64,000 bases of DNA from Dipylidium caninum (taxonomy: Eukaryota > Platyhelminthes > Cestoda > Cyclophyllidea > Dipylidiidae): the NCBI GenBank assembly GCA_017562135.1, contig QEYB01001046.1, positions 186,001-250,000 on the forward strand. The letters are read 5' to 3'. Below are positions 23,301 through 33,100 of the stretch, in pieces; positions within the stretch are counted from its first letter, which is position 1, and each line of letters opens with the position of its first letter. The notes beneath the pieces are model-generated. The model saw only the letters and a list, made by a program, of their open reading frames with translations. It did no database searches and had not been told where the DNA came from. Both the position numbers and the translations under genes were made by a program.

Positions 23301-26178
23301 TTCCGGTGGTTCGAAGGCTTCGCCGCTCCATGAGTGTCAAAGAGTCGCAAAACAGCGGACGGACGTACTGGCTATCGCGATGTCGTGGGCCTTGACGCAG
23401 TAGGCCATGCGTTCGCAGAGGTGCTCCTTCGGCGCGGCCTCCATCAGGGTGTGGTAGATCCGCACCAGATGCTTGTCCGCGTTGGACGACATCTTTGTGC
23501 CGTCCTCCTCCTTCCACGTCTTGTCGCGGGTCGCGTTGTAGAGTTGAATGAAGAAGCTGCATGCCAATTGAAGGTCGCCTAGGAAATCACCAAATCCTCC
23601 ATCACTTTCGGCCACTTCGTCGTCCTTCTGGCTGTGCCGGTGCCTCGTCAGCCGTGTGAACCACGCCGAGGAGACCCACTTTCGACGAGTGCCCTGCCCT
23701 GCTTCGCCGGATCGGTTGACCCGAAGGCCTCGTGGACTATGCTGCCAGGCGGTCGAAGAGCCACACCCATGCGGAGAGCAGGAAGAAGGGCGCCTTTTTT
23801 TACTTGAGCCAGTTAAACAGTGTCATGTGAGGGAATAACTAACGCGCCAGGCGAATGTTTATGGGGAGGGCGACGGAACACATTCTACTTTTTTGCTCAG
23901 AAAAAGGGCGCACCCACAGCCTTGTGTTTATGCCATCGGTGGACTTTGGCGCTCGCACATGCGTGAAGGAGGCTTTTCGCCCCGCGAAGGTGTCCACGTC
24001 GCCTCAGACCTGCCACCGATGTCTGCGAGCTCGTGGAACAAATGAGGCGATGAGGTTTTCCACGAGGAAGGTGCCACATGGCAGAGGTGGGGCGGAAAAG
24101 TTTACTTCGTGTGTCGGAGGGGCTGAGAGAGGGGCAGTCGATTCAACCGAATGTGTCGTGTTTCATCCGTGACGCCCCTCGAGTCTACCCGCAGGGAAAT
24201 TTGCGTCCAAAACCTCCCGCCAAGGAGGATTCTACGACCTGCAAATTCAATAGAAACGACTGCAGAGCGGCGGATGCCTCGCCCCGAGCTGGCACTCCTC
24301 GCACCGCGTGCTGAGTCTCCACTTTCTTTCACCGCGGGTTGCATCATCGGTGTGCCACCGCCAAACCAGATACACTCAGATTAATCGCCAGCTCTGAACA
24401 GCGAAACCGAATTGTGGCCGCGTCGTGGGAGGTTTTCGAGGTTGGCTCTTATCCTGCCTCGTCTTCAGGAGGAGATTAGGCCGGGAATAGAGCGTTTTAA
24501 AGTTTTTGGTGGCAAAATGTGGATGAGATGGCCTGTCGAAGGGAAATTCCTGTCCACCGACACTGCGGGTGAGTGGCCGAGCTCGCTTCCGCCCTTCCCC
24601 TGCCCCATTCAAGGTCCCACGCGTCAAACACCCTCGTGGGCGCCGTCAAGTTGCCCTAGTAACACTAGAGAGGCGAGCGACATCTGCTCGATTGTGACGC
24701 GGGGCGATTAGTGACAGGCGGTCCTGATGAATTGCCCTCCGAGGCATGCAAAGTCTTGACTAGTTGAAGCAGGCCTTGAAATGACCCAACTTCCCCTCCG
24801 ACCATCTCAGACAACATCGTGGCAGGCGGTGAGGGGGGTGGACGTGGTGGCTGCGCAGTGAAACCTGGCGGACGGTCAAAAGAGCCAGTCGGTGACGACT
24901 GCGCGTCTCCCAACGTCCGACATGAGCCTGAAGGGGACCTAAAAGAGCCGAGGACGACTCGGCTTGCCTACCCTTGGCCTCCTTCGCCAGACCGTTGTAC
25001 TCGAAGGCCTGGGCCAGCTTCAGACCGCCGTCGTCCGTGATGCGCTTGGCCACGGTGAAGCAGTAGTCGAAGAAGTGCTCCGACAGCCAACGCTCGTCGG
25101 GATAGTCGTTGAAGAACTTGGCCAATTTGAGGTAACACGTGAAGACGGTGTGATTGTCCTGTCGTCGGGTCGCCGCCTCCGCCTGCGAGAGCTGATCCCG
25201 CAACATGTGCACCTTCTCCGGCTGCTCGCTAATCGGTGGTATCGTCCAGAGTGTTGAATCCGGTCCCGCCTTGCGTCGTTCATCCATCTGCTTCTCGTGG
25301 ATTGTAAAGATCTCCGTAAAAGCGTAATGATAGCCGTTCTCCAAGAGATCGTGGCAAAGTGTCTCGTAGAAGGGCAGGTGAAATCTACGACAGAGACGAA
25401 CGATACGTGAGGGTGTTGGGTCCTGGGCGCAGGATCTTTAGCTTCAACCTGACAGGCCAGCGGTTAGAAGGCGGCGTTGAGCCACGGTTGGCTGACCGAG
25501 TCGCCTTCGTCTAAAGTACCCTATTGACTTGATCGCCCAGACGGAGCACGGACGCGTGTCCACCCTCTACTACATCTACTGAAGGAGCAGAGGGTGGAAC
25601 GAACGGTTTAGTGCGTGTCGTTGATGGTGGAGGAGGAGGTGGGACTTCGGAAGGCCTCATCTCAGCGACCAAAAAAGGGACGCCGAATGTGGCCCGTGGA
25701 GGGGAAAAACTGACCAACTCGCTGTGCCGACAGGGCAGAACTTAGAACTGCCGTCATATCTACTTCACGGGACTGTTGAATGCTCTAAATCTCGTCTGAA
25801 GGGCTCGTGAACGCCAAAAGGTGTCAAACAAAAGGCAACTTGGTCCACTTGCTGTGCCGTCTGCTTCCGTGTGAGGTGAGGCAGTTCGGCGCGTAGGCGC
25901 AATTTCACCGCGTCACTGGTGAAGTCCTCAATCGGCATACCGCAGGTGGTCGCCGACCCCGAATTGTTGGTGTTGTACACGAAATTATTGCACACAATCT
26001 CCTTGGCAGTCCTGGACGGCTGCTCGCACGCCGCTTGTCCGCCGAGGGGACTGGCGCGCCTGTCCGCCTCGCCCGCCAAGTCGCCGTTGCGCTGGTACAC
26101 CGCGGGGAGGCCACGCGGTGCGGCGAAGGGGTTGGCGAGGGCGTCATACGCATCCGCATAGGCGCGCTCTTGCGACAT
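20354..26178 (-). CDS. ttc29: TTC29, axonemal tetratricopeptide repeat protein
   Basis: TTC29 is a TPR protein needed for cilia and sperm flagella, linked in mammals to dynein transport and axoneme assembly. Seven exons read on the minus strand: 26178-25769, 25384-24972, 23578-23369, 22310-22225, 22127-22036, 21479-21290 and 20557-20354. All junctions are GT-AG, all phases agree, and the total is 534 residues. Matches to vertebrate TTC29 include [14 protein letters not shown], the KTWKEEDG segment, [20 protein letters not shown], and the helix pair around [20 protein letters not shown]. The last exon ends [11 protein letters not shown]. The start Met ([12 protein letters not shown]) is the first plausible one after the upstream in-frame sequence loses family resemblance. 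It leaves an N-terminal region longer than in the human protein (475 residues), so an additional 5' exon or different start is possible. In flatworms, cilia persist in sperm, flame cells and sensory endings, which fits this gene's retention. Confidence 0.9.
20558..21289 (-). other. TTC29 intron 6
   Basis: This 732-nt intron has a GTAGGT donor and a GATAG acceptor. I see no feature in it. Confidence 0.75.
22311..23368 (-). other. TTC29 intron 3, filled by a dispersed repeat
   Basis: The 1058-nt intron is mostly the dispersed repeat copy at about 22440-23260. Donor GTACGT and acceptor GCAG are intact. Confidence 0.7.
22440..23260 (+). repeat. Dispersed repeat family, copy 2
   Basis: Shares ordered blocks with 26640-28090. 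These include the segment with ATTACATGGAA, TTTTACATCTACTTTT and AATTCAATCACAGC; a GGTGGATC block followed by AAAAGTGCTC; a CGCCTCGCC-GG-GGCC-CC-CCCG block; and CACATCCTCCATGC. It ends with GATGCC-A-GGAAATTATTTCG near 23150. It lies inside a TTC29 intron. No coding capacity is visible. Boundaries are approximate. Confidence 0.6.
23579..24971 (-). other. TTC29 intron 2
   Basis: GC-rich intron of 1393 nt between donor GTAGGC and acceptor CCTAG. Open frames here lack any family match. Confidence 0.75.
25385..25768 (-). other. TTC29 intron 1
   Basis: Intron of 384 nt; donor GTGAAGT and acceptor CGTAG. The split codon joins the N-terminal exon to FHLPFYETL in frame. Confidence 0.75.
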
Positions 26179-27416
26179 CCGCAGACTCCTGACCGCCGGT
26201 CCAAGTGAGCATCGCCCGGTGTGAGGCGCAAGGCTCCACTTGCGTATCGATTGACTTTTCAAAAATTTCGCCCTTCAACAGCTGACAAATCGGTCGGCGA
26301 AACTGATGGACGGCATACATGACTTGGTGAACGCTCTCGGTGACACCTGCGGGGCGTCCCACGCGGCGCAGCGCACTTGTGTGGCGTTTTCGCGCAGAGC
26401 GGCTGGAAGGTGGCTCCAATTCATGAGGCGGGTGGAGGCGCGGCAGCAGCTCTTGACGTGTGCTAATTCTAATGCCTCGTCCATCAATGCCCTGAAGCAC
26501 GCGGTGCGTGGATTCTCCCCTCCACCGTGCGTGGATGGGGTAGGCGGATGTTGACGGGCAGTTCTAATCCGCGGACGCGTCAGGCGGTCGCGGATGGGCT
26601 GCTCACCGCACAGAGAAAGCTGGCGCCATTTGTTTGGTATGGAACTATGAAATGGGCGTGTGTGTTCAGCTGTGACTGAGAGAGATACACTGTAAGGCGT
26701 GCTCCATTTTTCCCCCTCTTTGTAGCCCCTTCCCATTCTCTTTGTCATCCAAATCACATGGAAGCAAAAAGCCATCTACTTTTACGTTCCCCTGAATGAG
26801 AGCAAATTGAATTATAGCACAGCTTAACAGGCACCGAGAAGCGTTAATGAGGCATTCGGCGGTGGATCCCCTAATGAAAAAAGTGCTCCTTAGTGGCTTT
26901 ACAAAATTCCTTCTGGCAATTTGAGTGTCGTCAGGGCGCCTCGCCCCGGGGAAGGCCACCGACCCGTGAGATGACGAGAAGCCGAGGAGAAGGCGGGGAG
27001 GAGGAGGAATTAAGGACGATGACTGGTGAATGCGATTCAGTCGAGGAAAGTTCCTTGAACTTGCGTTCAAACTAGGAACTGGTCATGCAGTTACGGCTGC
27101 CTCGCCTCGAGGAAGACCATCGAGGAGGAGAAATTGACGACGATGACTGCGCAAGGCGGTCCACACACACCCAACTGCTGCGGGAACTTGGGTCTCGACA
27201 GAATTGCGACAAGCCAAACGGCTACGACGGCGTCAAAGCAGCCGCGCACGACGGATGATGCAGAAAGAGACGTGGATTCGTTTGTGCCGGTCGTACGAAC
27301 TGAAGCAAGTGGCGATCGTCGAGCGGCCGCTCGGAGAACAGGTGGACCCCTTCGTAGTCTCCCTCGCGGTACACATTCACCGACTTTTGGTGCACCGAAT
27401 CAGCACTATTGCATGG

Positions 27417-27624
27417 AAGAGGAGGAGGAGGAGGAGGAGGAGGAGGAGGATTAGGCCTCAGGACACACGCCTGAGCCAAAATTTCATGGAAAGACAAAAG
27501 TCGCGCCGGAATCATCCGCCGAAAAGGGGTCGTCCATGAATCCTTCCCACGATCAGGCGAGGCCCCACTCTCGCGGAGGTGATGGCATGAGATGCCACGA
27601 GGAGGAGGAGGAGGAGGAGGAGGA
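27417..27624. repeat. Two GGA trinucleotide tracts
   Basis: Purine tracts of GGA repeats at about 27417-27450 and 27598-27624, about 150 nt apart, inside the dispersed repeat copy. They create low-complexity open frames that are not genes. Confidence 0.85.
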
Positions 27625-27782
27625 GCTTGTGAAGGCAAAAACCACCGGCACGGCGCAGTTCTGCTGCCTGATGACGACGCACGACGACCACGCAGACTAC
27701 AAGTCCTCTTGACAAATGAGTGACAAACTTCTCGACAATGTGACACTTCACGCCACATCCTCCATGCCCACGTGACGTTCCT

Positions 27783-27838
27783 CCGACCGACCGACCGACC
27801 GACCGACCGACCGACCGACCGACCGACCGACCGACCGA
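27783..27838. repeat. CCGA tetranucleotide microsatellite
   Basis: Fourteen perfect CCGA units. The matching position in the left arm (about 6727-6741) has only about three and a half units on the opposite strand, so the run expanded or contracted after the arms separated. Confidence 0.95.
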
Positions 27839-29122
27839 TTAGCACCTTTTTGTAACTAGGAAGTACTTTCATGGACGAAAGAGCTAACACAATAGCCAAA
27901 ATGGTGTTTTAAGCAGACTTTGAATCGGTTGTTAACTCGGAAAATGAAAACCATTCTTAACAAGTTCTTATACGACTCATCCGCTTAACGGTGGAAGGTC
28001 GCAGATGCCCACGCAAATTATTTCGCAAATGGCAGTTCTTTCTTTCTTTTCTGCTGGCATTCAACGCCCCTTTCACAGTTTCCAGTCTTTCACTCTTTGC
28101 ACCAAATGGGTGGCATGTTTCCCTCCTGCGCCCCCGCCGCCAAGCGGTCTCGGCCACGTCGTCACGGACGCCGCGCGTGGCGACTCACCGGCCCCGACGA
28201 CCGCGAGGGAGTGTGGACGGGGTCGACGCAGAAGACGAGCTTGTGCCGGCTGCTCACGGGCGCAAGCACTTCCACAGACCAGCATCCGGCGTCGGCTCCT
28301 TGGCACCGGGGAGCTGGCGGCCGACAGAGAAGTTGGACGGCCAAATGCAAGGCACGGATTGTGAGGTTGGCGGAGGACGGGGACGAGGTACGGGGGAGGA
28401 GAGAGGAGAGAGCGCGCGGTGACGAGGTCCACGACTAGTAATGCTGGTCGCCAAGTGCGACCGATTCATCTAAGGACACAACCATTCCGCATGTCCGAAA
28501 TCCTCTTCCGCCTCCGCCCTCCGCACTCCGCCCTCCGCCCTCCTCGGATTGGCATCACCTCGGTGTGTGCGCCTCCCGTCCGCCTGTGCCCGACCAGCCG
28601 AGTTGCCGCAGTCGACGGACACGCCCGCCCCGACGTCGACTGACCCGCCACGCGGGTGGCGCGAGGAAACACCCAACTGCCCCTCGAACGGGTCATAAGA
28701 CAGGTGACCAGTTGGCCTCCGTGGTGTCAAAACCATTCACCGTCAAAATGAGTCGAGTCGGCGGTGGCGAAGAGGCACGACGTTGGAGGCAACGCGAGGC
28801 GAGTGGCATTTCTCTCGCAATTAACCCGGGCAGTGGCAGGACCGGGGGCGATCGGGGCGGTCGGGGCGATCGCGGCGGATTAATGCTCGCTGGCGATGAT
28901 ATCTTAGGCTGGCGAGCGGCATCCCCACTAACAGGAGAGGGGCATTTTGCGTGTTAATGCCTCACTGCCTCGGCCAACCTCATCACCGATTTCGTCCCCA
29001 ACACTGAAGAACTACTATGGCTTGCCTTTGCACCGTCAAAACACAAAAAAAAAATAGGAGCAAAATCCAGCGCCACCGGTGGCGAGGGTGGGGGAGGGAA
29101 GGCGCCGCACGGTGTGACTTAC

Positions 29123-29270
29123 CGATGAGGGAGTCCTCGTCCGCCGCAGCCCGGTCCGCCTCGGCCGCCAACTCGGCGGGCGTCTTTCGCTTTCGGCCCA
29201 CACGACCGCCCTCGTTGTTCATCATCAACTCGTCGAAGTCGATCTCAACTTCCTTCTTCTTTATGCCATA
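29123..29270 (-). pseudogene. Antisense duplicate of complexin exon 3
   Basis: On the minus strand this 148-nt segment encodes the same 49 residues as complexin exon 3 at 5283-5430 (starts YGIKKKE, contains KRKTPAELAAEAD, ends SLI). I saw no base difference on reading both copies. The AG acceptor (29271-29272) and GTAAGT donor (29117-29122) are intact. No copies of exons 1, 2 or 4 lie beside it, so in this arrangement it cannot make complexin on its own. It could be an exon of an unknown transcript, an antisense source against complexin pre-mRNA, or an inert duplicate. Confidence 0.85.
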
Positions 29271-30524
29271 CTAAAAGTTGCGGTAAAAGCCTCATCAATT
29301 ACCTGCCCGACTTTAGGACCGCCAATCTCCCCACCTTCCCCTCCCCTCCCCTCCCCGCCCCGTCCCGCCCCCGTCCCGCCCATCACCTCGCCCCTCCTCG
29401 CCGCCTCCTCCCGCCCATTCCCTCGCCGCGGCCATTAAACCTCCTCCCGATAAACGGGCTCGCGCGTTGCCCCGCTCAGCCGTCTCCGCGCAGTGCCACG
29501 TCCACCCTTCACCTTTCCTCGTATCGCCAAACAATGCTGCAATGGTTTCGTGCTGCATCTCTCTGTTTTTGTTCTACTTTTTCCTTCGTGAGCAGCCTTC
29601 GGTGTGCAGTCGCTGCGTTGGAGACGGGACACACACTCACACACTCACACTCACACGCAACACACACAGTTAAAGTGATTTGGGAAAGAAAGACGAGAAG
29701 AGGGAGAAGAATGAGGTGGAGGAGAAGAGGAGGAGAAGGAGGAGGAGGAGGAGGAGGTGAAGGCGGGGGGTGGGGTGAGGGAACTTTCGTGCCCGGTGGG
29801 CTGCCTTTAAAGGCATGACTTGTTGCAGTTGCGTTAGGCTAAAAGTCACAAGCGTGACCGAGGAGACGATGTGCCCGAGTTGGCGTAAAAACGAGGCAGC
29901 TCGACGACCAAACGACCAAGCGACCAAACGACCAAGTGACCAAAGATTTGTGTCCTCAACGGCTCACAGTTGTGACGGGGTGACGCTTCTCCCGTCAGGT
30001 GTGGACGCGTTAATTGGGCGGTTTTTACCCGACGCGCACACTTCGTCCCCGTGCGAAGCAGGAAGCGTCGGAAGGTGGGACGAAAGTGCCACTTGGAGGA
30101 GGCGAGAGCCGTCATCGCCCGCAGAAGGCGCGGTGATGCTCGTCGAGGGACTGGCACGAGCCCCACGTTGGGCGGTATGGGACATTCTGTGGCAGTGGGA
30201 AATGAATTGTCGGGAGGCGCGAGACCTCCCACCGTCCCCCACACTGGCGAGGAATGTGAACTCGAGTGCCTGTCAATTCGACCCAACACTTTGGGGAGCA
30301 GCAAACTAATTGGAGACCTGGTCGAAGGAGACGTGGTTGTTTTACTTAGCTGGAAGCCTTCCTACGGACGGGCACATCACCGCAGCACTCGGATGGCATG
30401 GGAGAGGCGAGTTTTTTCTTTTTGAGACCTCCGTAGGAGTGAGTCGCGAGCCTTTTTAAGCAGAACAAGGATCATGATCCAAGCAACGGGTTCACGTCTT
30501 TCCCCTCCCTACCGGAAAGCCTGA

Positions 30525-33100
30525 AACCAGCTTACCCCGGTACTTCTTCGCCCAGTGCTTTCACAATCTAGTCTTCTTCGTACGCTTTACTCCTCTTCTT
30601 AGAGTGCCTTTCAACCTTCCCGCAAGGCACCTGTTCGCTACCGGACTCGTGCCCGTACTTGGCCGTGCATCGAGCCGACCGCCCACTTTGGGCTGCCATC
30701 CCAAACAACCCGAGGCTGCGCTCGGCCTGGTAAACCGCCTCGCCCGTCCGCGGCCGCACGGGCACGCGCCTCTCGCCATCATTGGGCCAAATCCGGTCGG
30801 GCGGGACGGCGGCCCCTCCAGACGATCCGCACACCGCTTGGCCCAACGACAAAACCGCCGCACCCTTCGACGTCCGGCTTCTCCCTTTTCAACTCGTCGT
30901 TATATAAGACTTCGAACCATTTATTAGCCTTAAAAGTAGAGGCTTTTTTGGAAAAGCACTTACATAACTCGCCTACTGGTCGGCAGAAAGTCACCCGATA
31001 TTTCAACTGCCGACCGACCATTACCTTTTTCGTAATTAAGGTATATTCTTGAGAGATAGGAGAATATATCAACAAAAATTATATTATAAAGGGTCTTTTA
31101 ATCGTTTATTAACTACAGAGATACCATTTTTGTCAAAGTGACGTGGATGCCAGTGAAAGTTATTTCGATTGAATGCAATAAATAGTGGAAAAATTTGCCA
31201 TTTTTTGCTTTCTGCTCAATCAGAACACCCGTTCCACAGTTTCCAACGTCATAATTACGGTAGTGGGCAGGAGATGATGTTGCTGAGGCTCGTCTCCAAG
31301 CGAGCAGCCAGTGGAGATTGTTTTGAGAATGGAGGTCGGGAGCTGCCGGAGTCACAGTCTTTCAAACACGACGTCCACGTCTAGGAAAGTGTGAAATTTG
31401 TCGGAGTCGACTTGTGCACCGGCCACCCGCTTGACTCACTTCACGGGGCCTCCGTGCCTGTGTGGGTGTGTCGTTTTTTCTGCTCGGACAACTTCGTTGC
31501 ACACACAAACACAAGTTTGTTTATTCCATGGGACTACACCGCTTGGCGTACGCGCCACTTGCCCCCCCCCCCCCACCACCACGAGGAGGTCGGCTAAGGC
31601 GTGGCCATGTGGAAGACGACGTTTCGTCTTTGGTGGGAGGTATTTACGCCCACGCTAGCGCTGTCCATGTCCCCATTCAACGCTTCAACGCGGTGGTGAG
31701 AGCCGCGTTAAGGTAAACACCGGGGCGAGTGGCACCAGCCTCACCCAATGTCTCCTCAAACTTCCGCTATCTACGCGGCATTCCTGGGTGGCAGAGTGAT
31801 GTACTGCCGGATGATGGATTGGCTCGAGTTGAACGCCTCCTCCTGCGCCAGCGCTGCTCTCCACACCGCGCGGTGTGAGCCTCCTCCTCCACACCGTGAA
31901 GCCCCTTCCGGTAGAGGAATGGAAAGCGACTTGGGCGGGGTGGGGAAGGCGAGGGCGAGAGGGGGAGTGCCCATCTTCTCTTCCTGGGTGGCGCTCTTCG
32001 TCTTACTTTAGGGCTTCCGCCGACCGGCCTCTCCACACAGCCCGGCACCGACAGGAGGCACAAGCGGATTCCCCCGCGGGGTTGTCGGGGAGCCTTTCGT
32101 CTCTTCGCCAGACCCTCGACACCCTGAACCCATCCCCGTCCTCTGCCAAGGCGGACCGGGCCAACTTCCGTCCACCTCGGCTGCGCGGCTGTCACACACC
32201 ATTTAGTTTCGCGGTTGAGGTACTTTCCACAACTTGTCACGAGGGCGTCACAAAGTTTATCGCCACCACAGGCGTCAATCCGTCAATCATCCTCGCGGTG
32301 CCAACCTACCTCTTCACTTGATTGATGAGAATGCACGTTTAACGACTTCCCGCTGTGGACCCGCCTTTAGCGGGCGTCATGTGAGAAGAGCAGTTGGACC
32401 TGTTGTAATTAAAATTCCGCCGCTTTTCACAGGTTTACCGCGGAGAGAGACGAGGTGTGGTAACTGTCGAGAAGACTCGAAATTTCGGGTCCCTACCTTT
32501 CGGCCGAGCTGAGGGAAGTGCGCGATTTCCGCCTTGCCCCCATGCTGGCCGGAAAACCGTCAGTCGGCCTGTGTCCGGGGCGTTTGTTGATAATCCACAC
32601 AGCCTAACCGTGTTTGTCACAACTGGTGACCGGGTTTCGACACGTTTCACCCAGCTTACGGCCAACGACACCTCCGCCGAACTCCTTCAAAGGCGCTCGC
32701 GCCCGAGACCGCCTGTCTTACAGTCGGTCCCGCCGGCGCACGCAACGCCTGTCCACCACGGGAGCTAAGTCGCAGTTATCGCGCGCAAAATTCAGCCATC
32801 TAGACGACTGTTTGGCCGGTAACATGGTGGTTGGGTGTGTTTACCCTACGATCTTGTGCATTTTGCTCTCAAACGTTCGCGTAGAGTGGCTCCGCGCCAC
32901 CCAACTCGCCTCTTCGCCCCGTGAGACGCCAAGCGGAACAGACATTTCGGTCTGAGAGCTACGCCCGAGGAGGAAAGGCATCTCCGACCGAAAGAGACAA
33001 GCCAGTCTGTGGGGATGGGACGTTCCTCCGTTCTGCACACGAAGGCGTAGAGCATTAACTCGGGTATTTGGCTCCTCGAGGTCGTCACTATTTACCTTGA
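30525..33100. other. GC-rich intergenic block after the right arm
   Basis: About 2.6 kb with no supported gene. It contains the partial dispersed repeat (30990-31260) and a C run at about 31562-31573. The open frames are short, overlap on both strands and follow the high GC content. Confidence 0.6.
30990..31260 (+). repeat. Dispersed repeat family, copy 4 (partial)
   Basis: Aligns with the right-hand portion of copy 3: CCGACCGACC, then a TACCTTTTTCGTAATTA-like block, then GTGGATGCCAGTGAAAG, TTATTTCG and CACAGTTTCCAACG. It is more diverged than copies 2 and 3 and lies about 470 nt beyond the right arm. Confidence 0.5.

Larger units (their letters stand above)
26640..28090 (+). repeat. Dispersed repeat family, copy 3
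   Basis: Longest copy of the family, in the same order as 22440-23260 but with extra internal sequence, including two GGA tracts (27417-27450 and 27598-27624) and fourteen CCGA units. Its right half forms the inner end of the right inverted-repeat arm. No transposase or other protein could be read. Confidence 0.6.
27734..30523 (-). repeat. Right arm of the large inverted repeat
   Basis: Reverse-complement copy of about 3810-6797, roughly 2.79 kb long. It lacks the segment of about 255 nt present in the left arm and carries a longer CCGA run (14 units at 27783-27838). It contains an antisense copy of complexin exon 3. A haplotype or scaffolding artefact cannot be ruled out from sequence alone, but small scattered differences show the arms are not a literal copy of one read. 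Confidence 0.9.

Noticed and set aside
27222..27899. 225-codon minus-strand open frame with repeated Gly-Arg-Ser-Val units
   Set aside because: The repeat is the CCGA microsatellite read as codons and the rest crosses GGA tracts inside a dispersed repeat; no family match.
28073..28957. Overlapping open frames of 88-143 codons in the right arm, and their partners at 5593-6572
   Set aside because: They are mirror copies of the same GC-rich inverted-repeat sequence, open on both strands, with no motifs.
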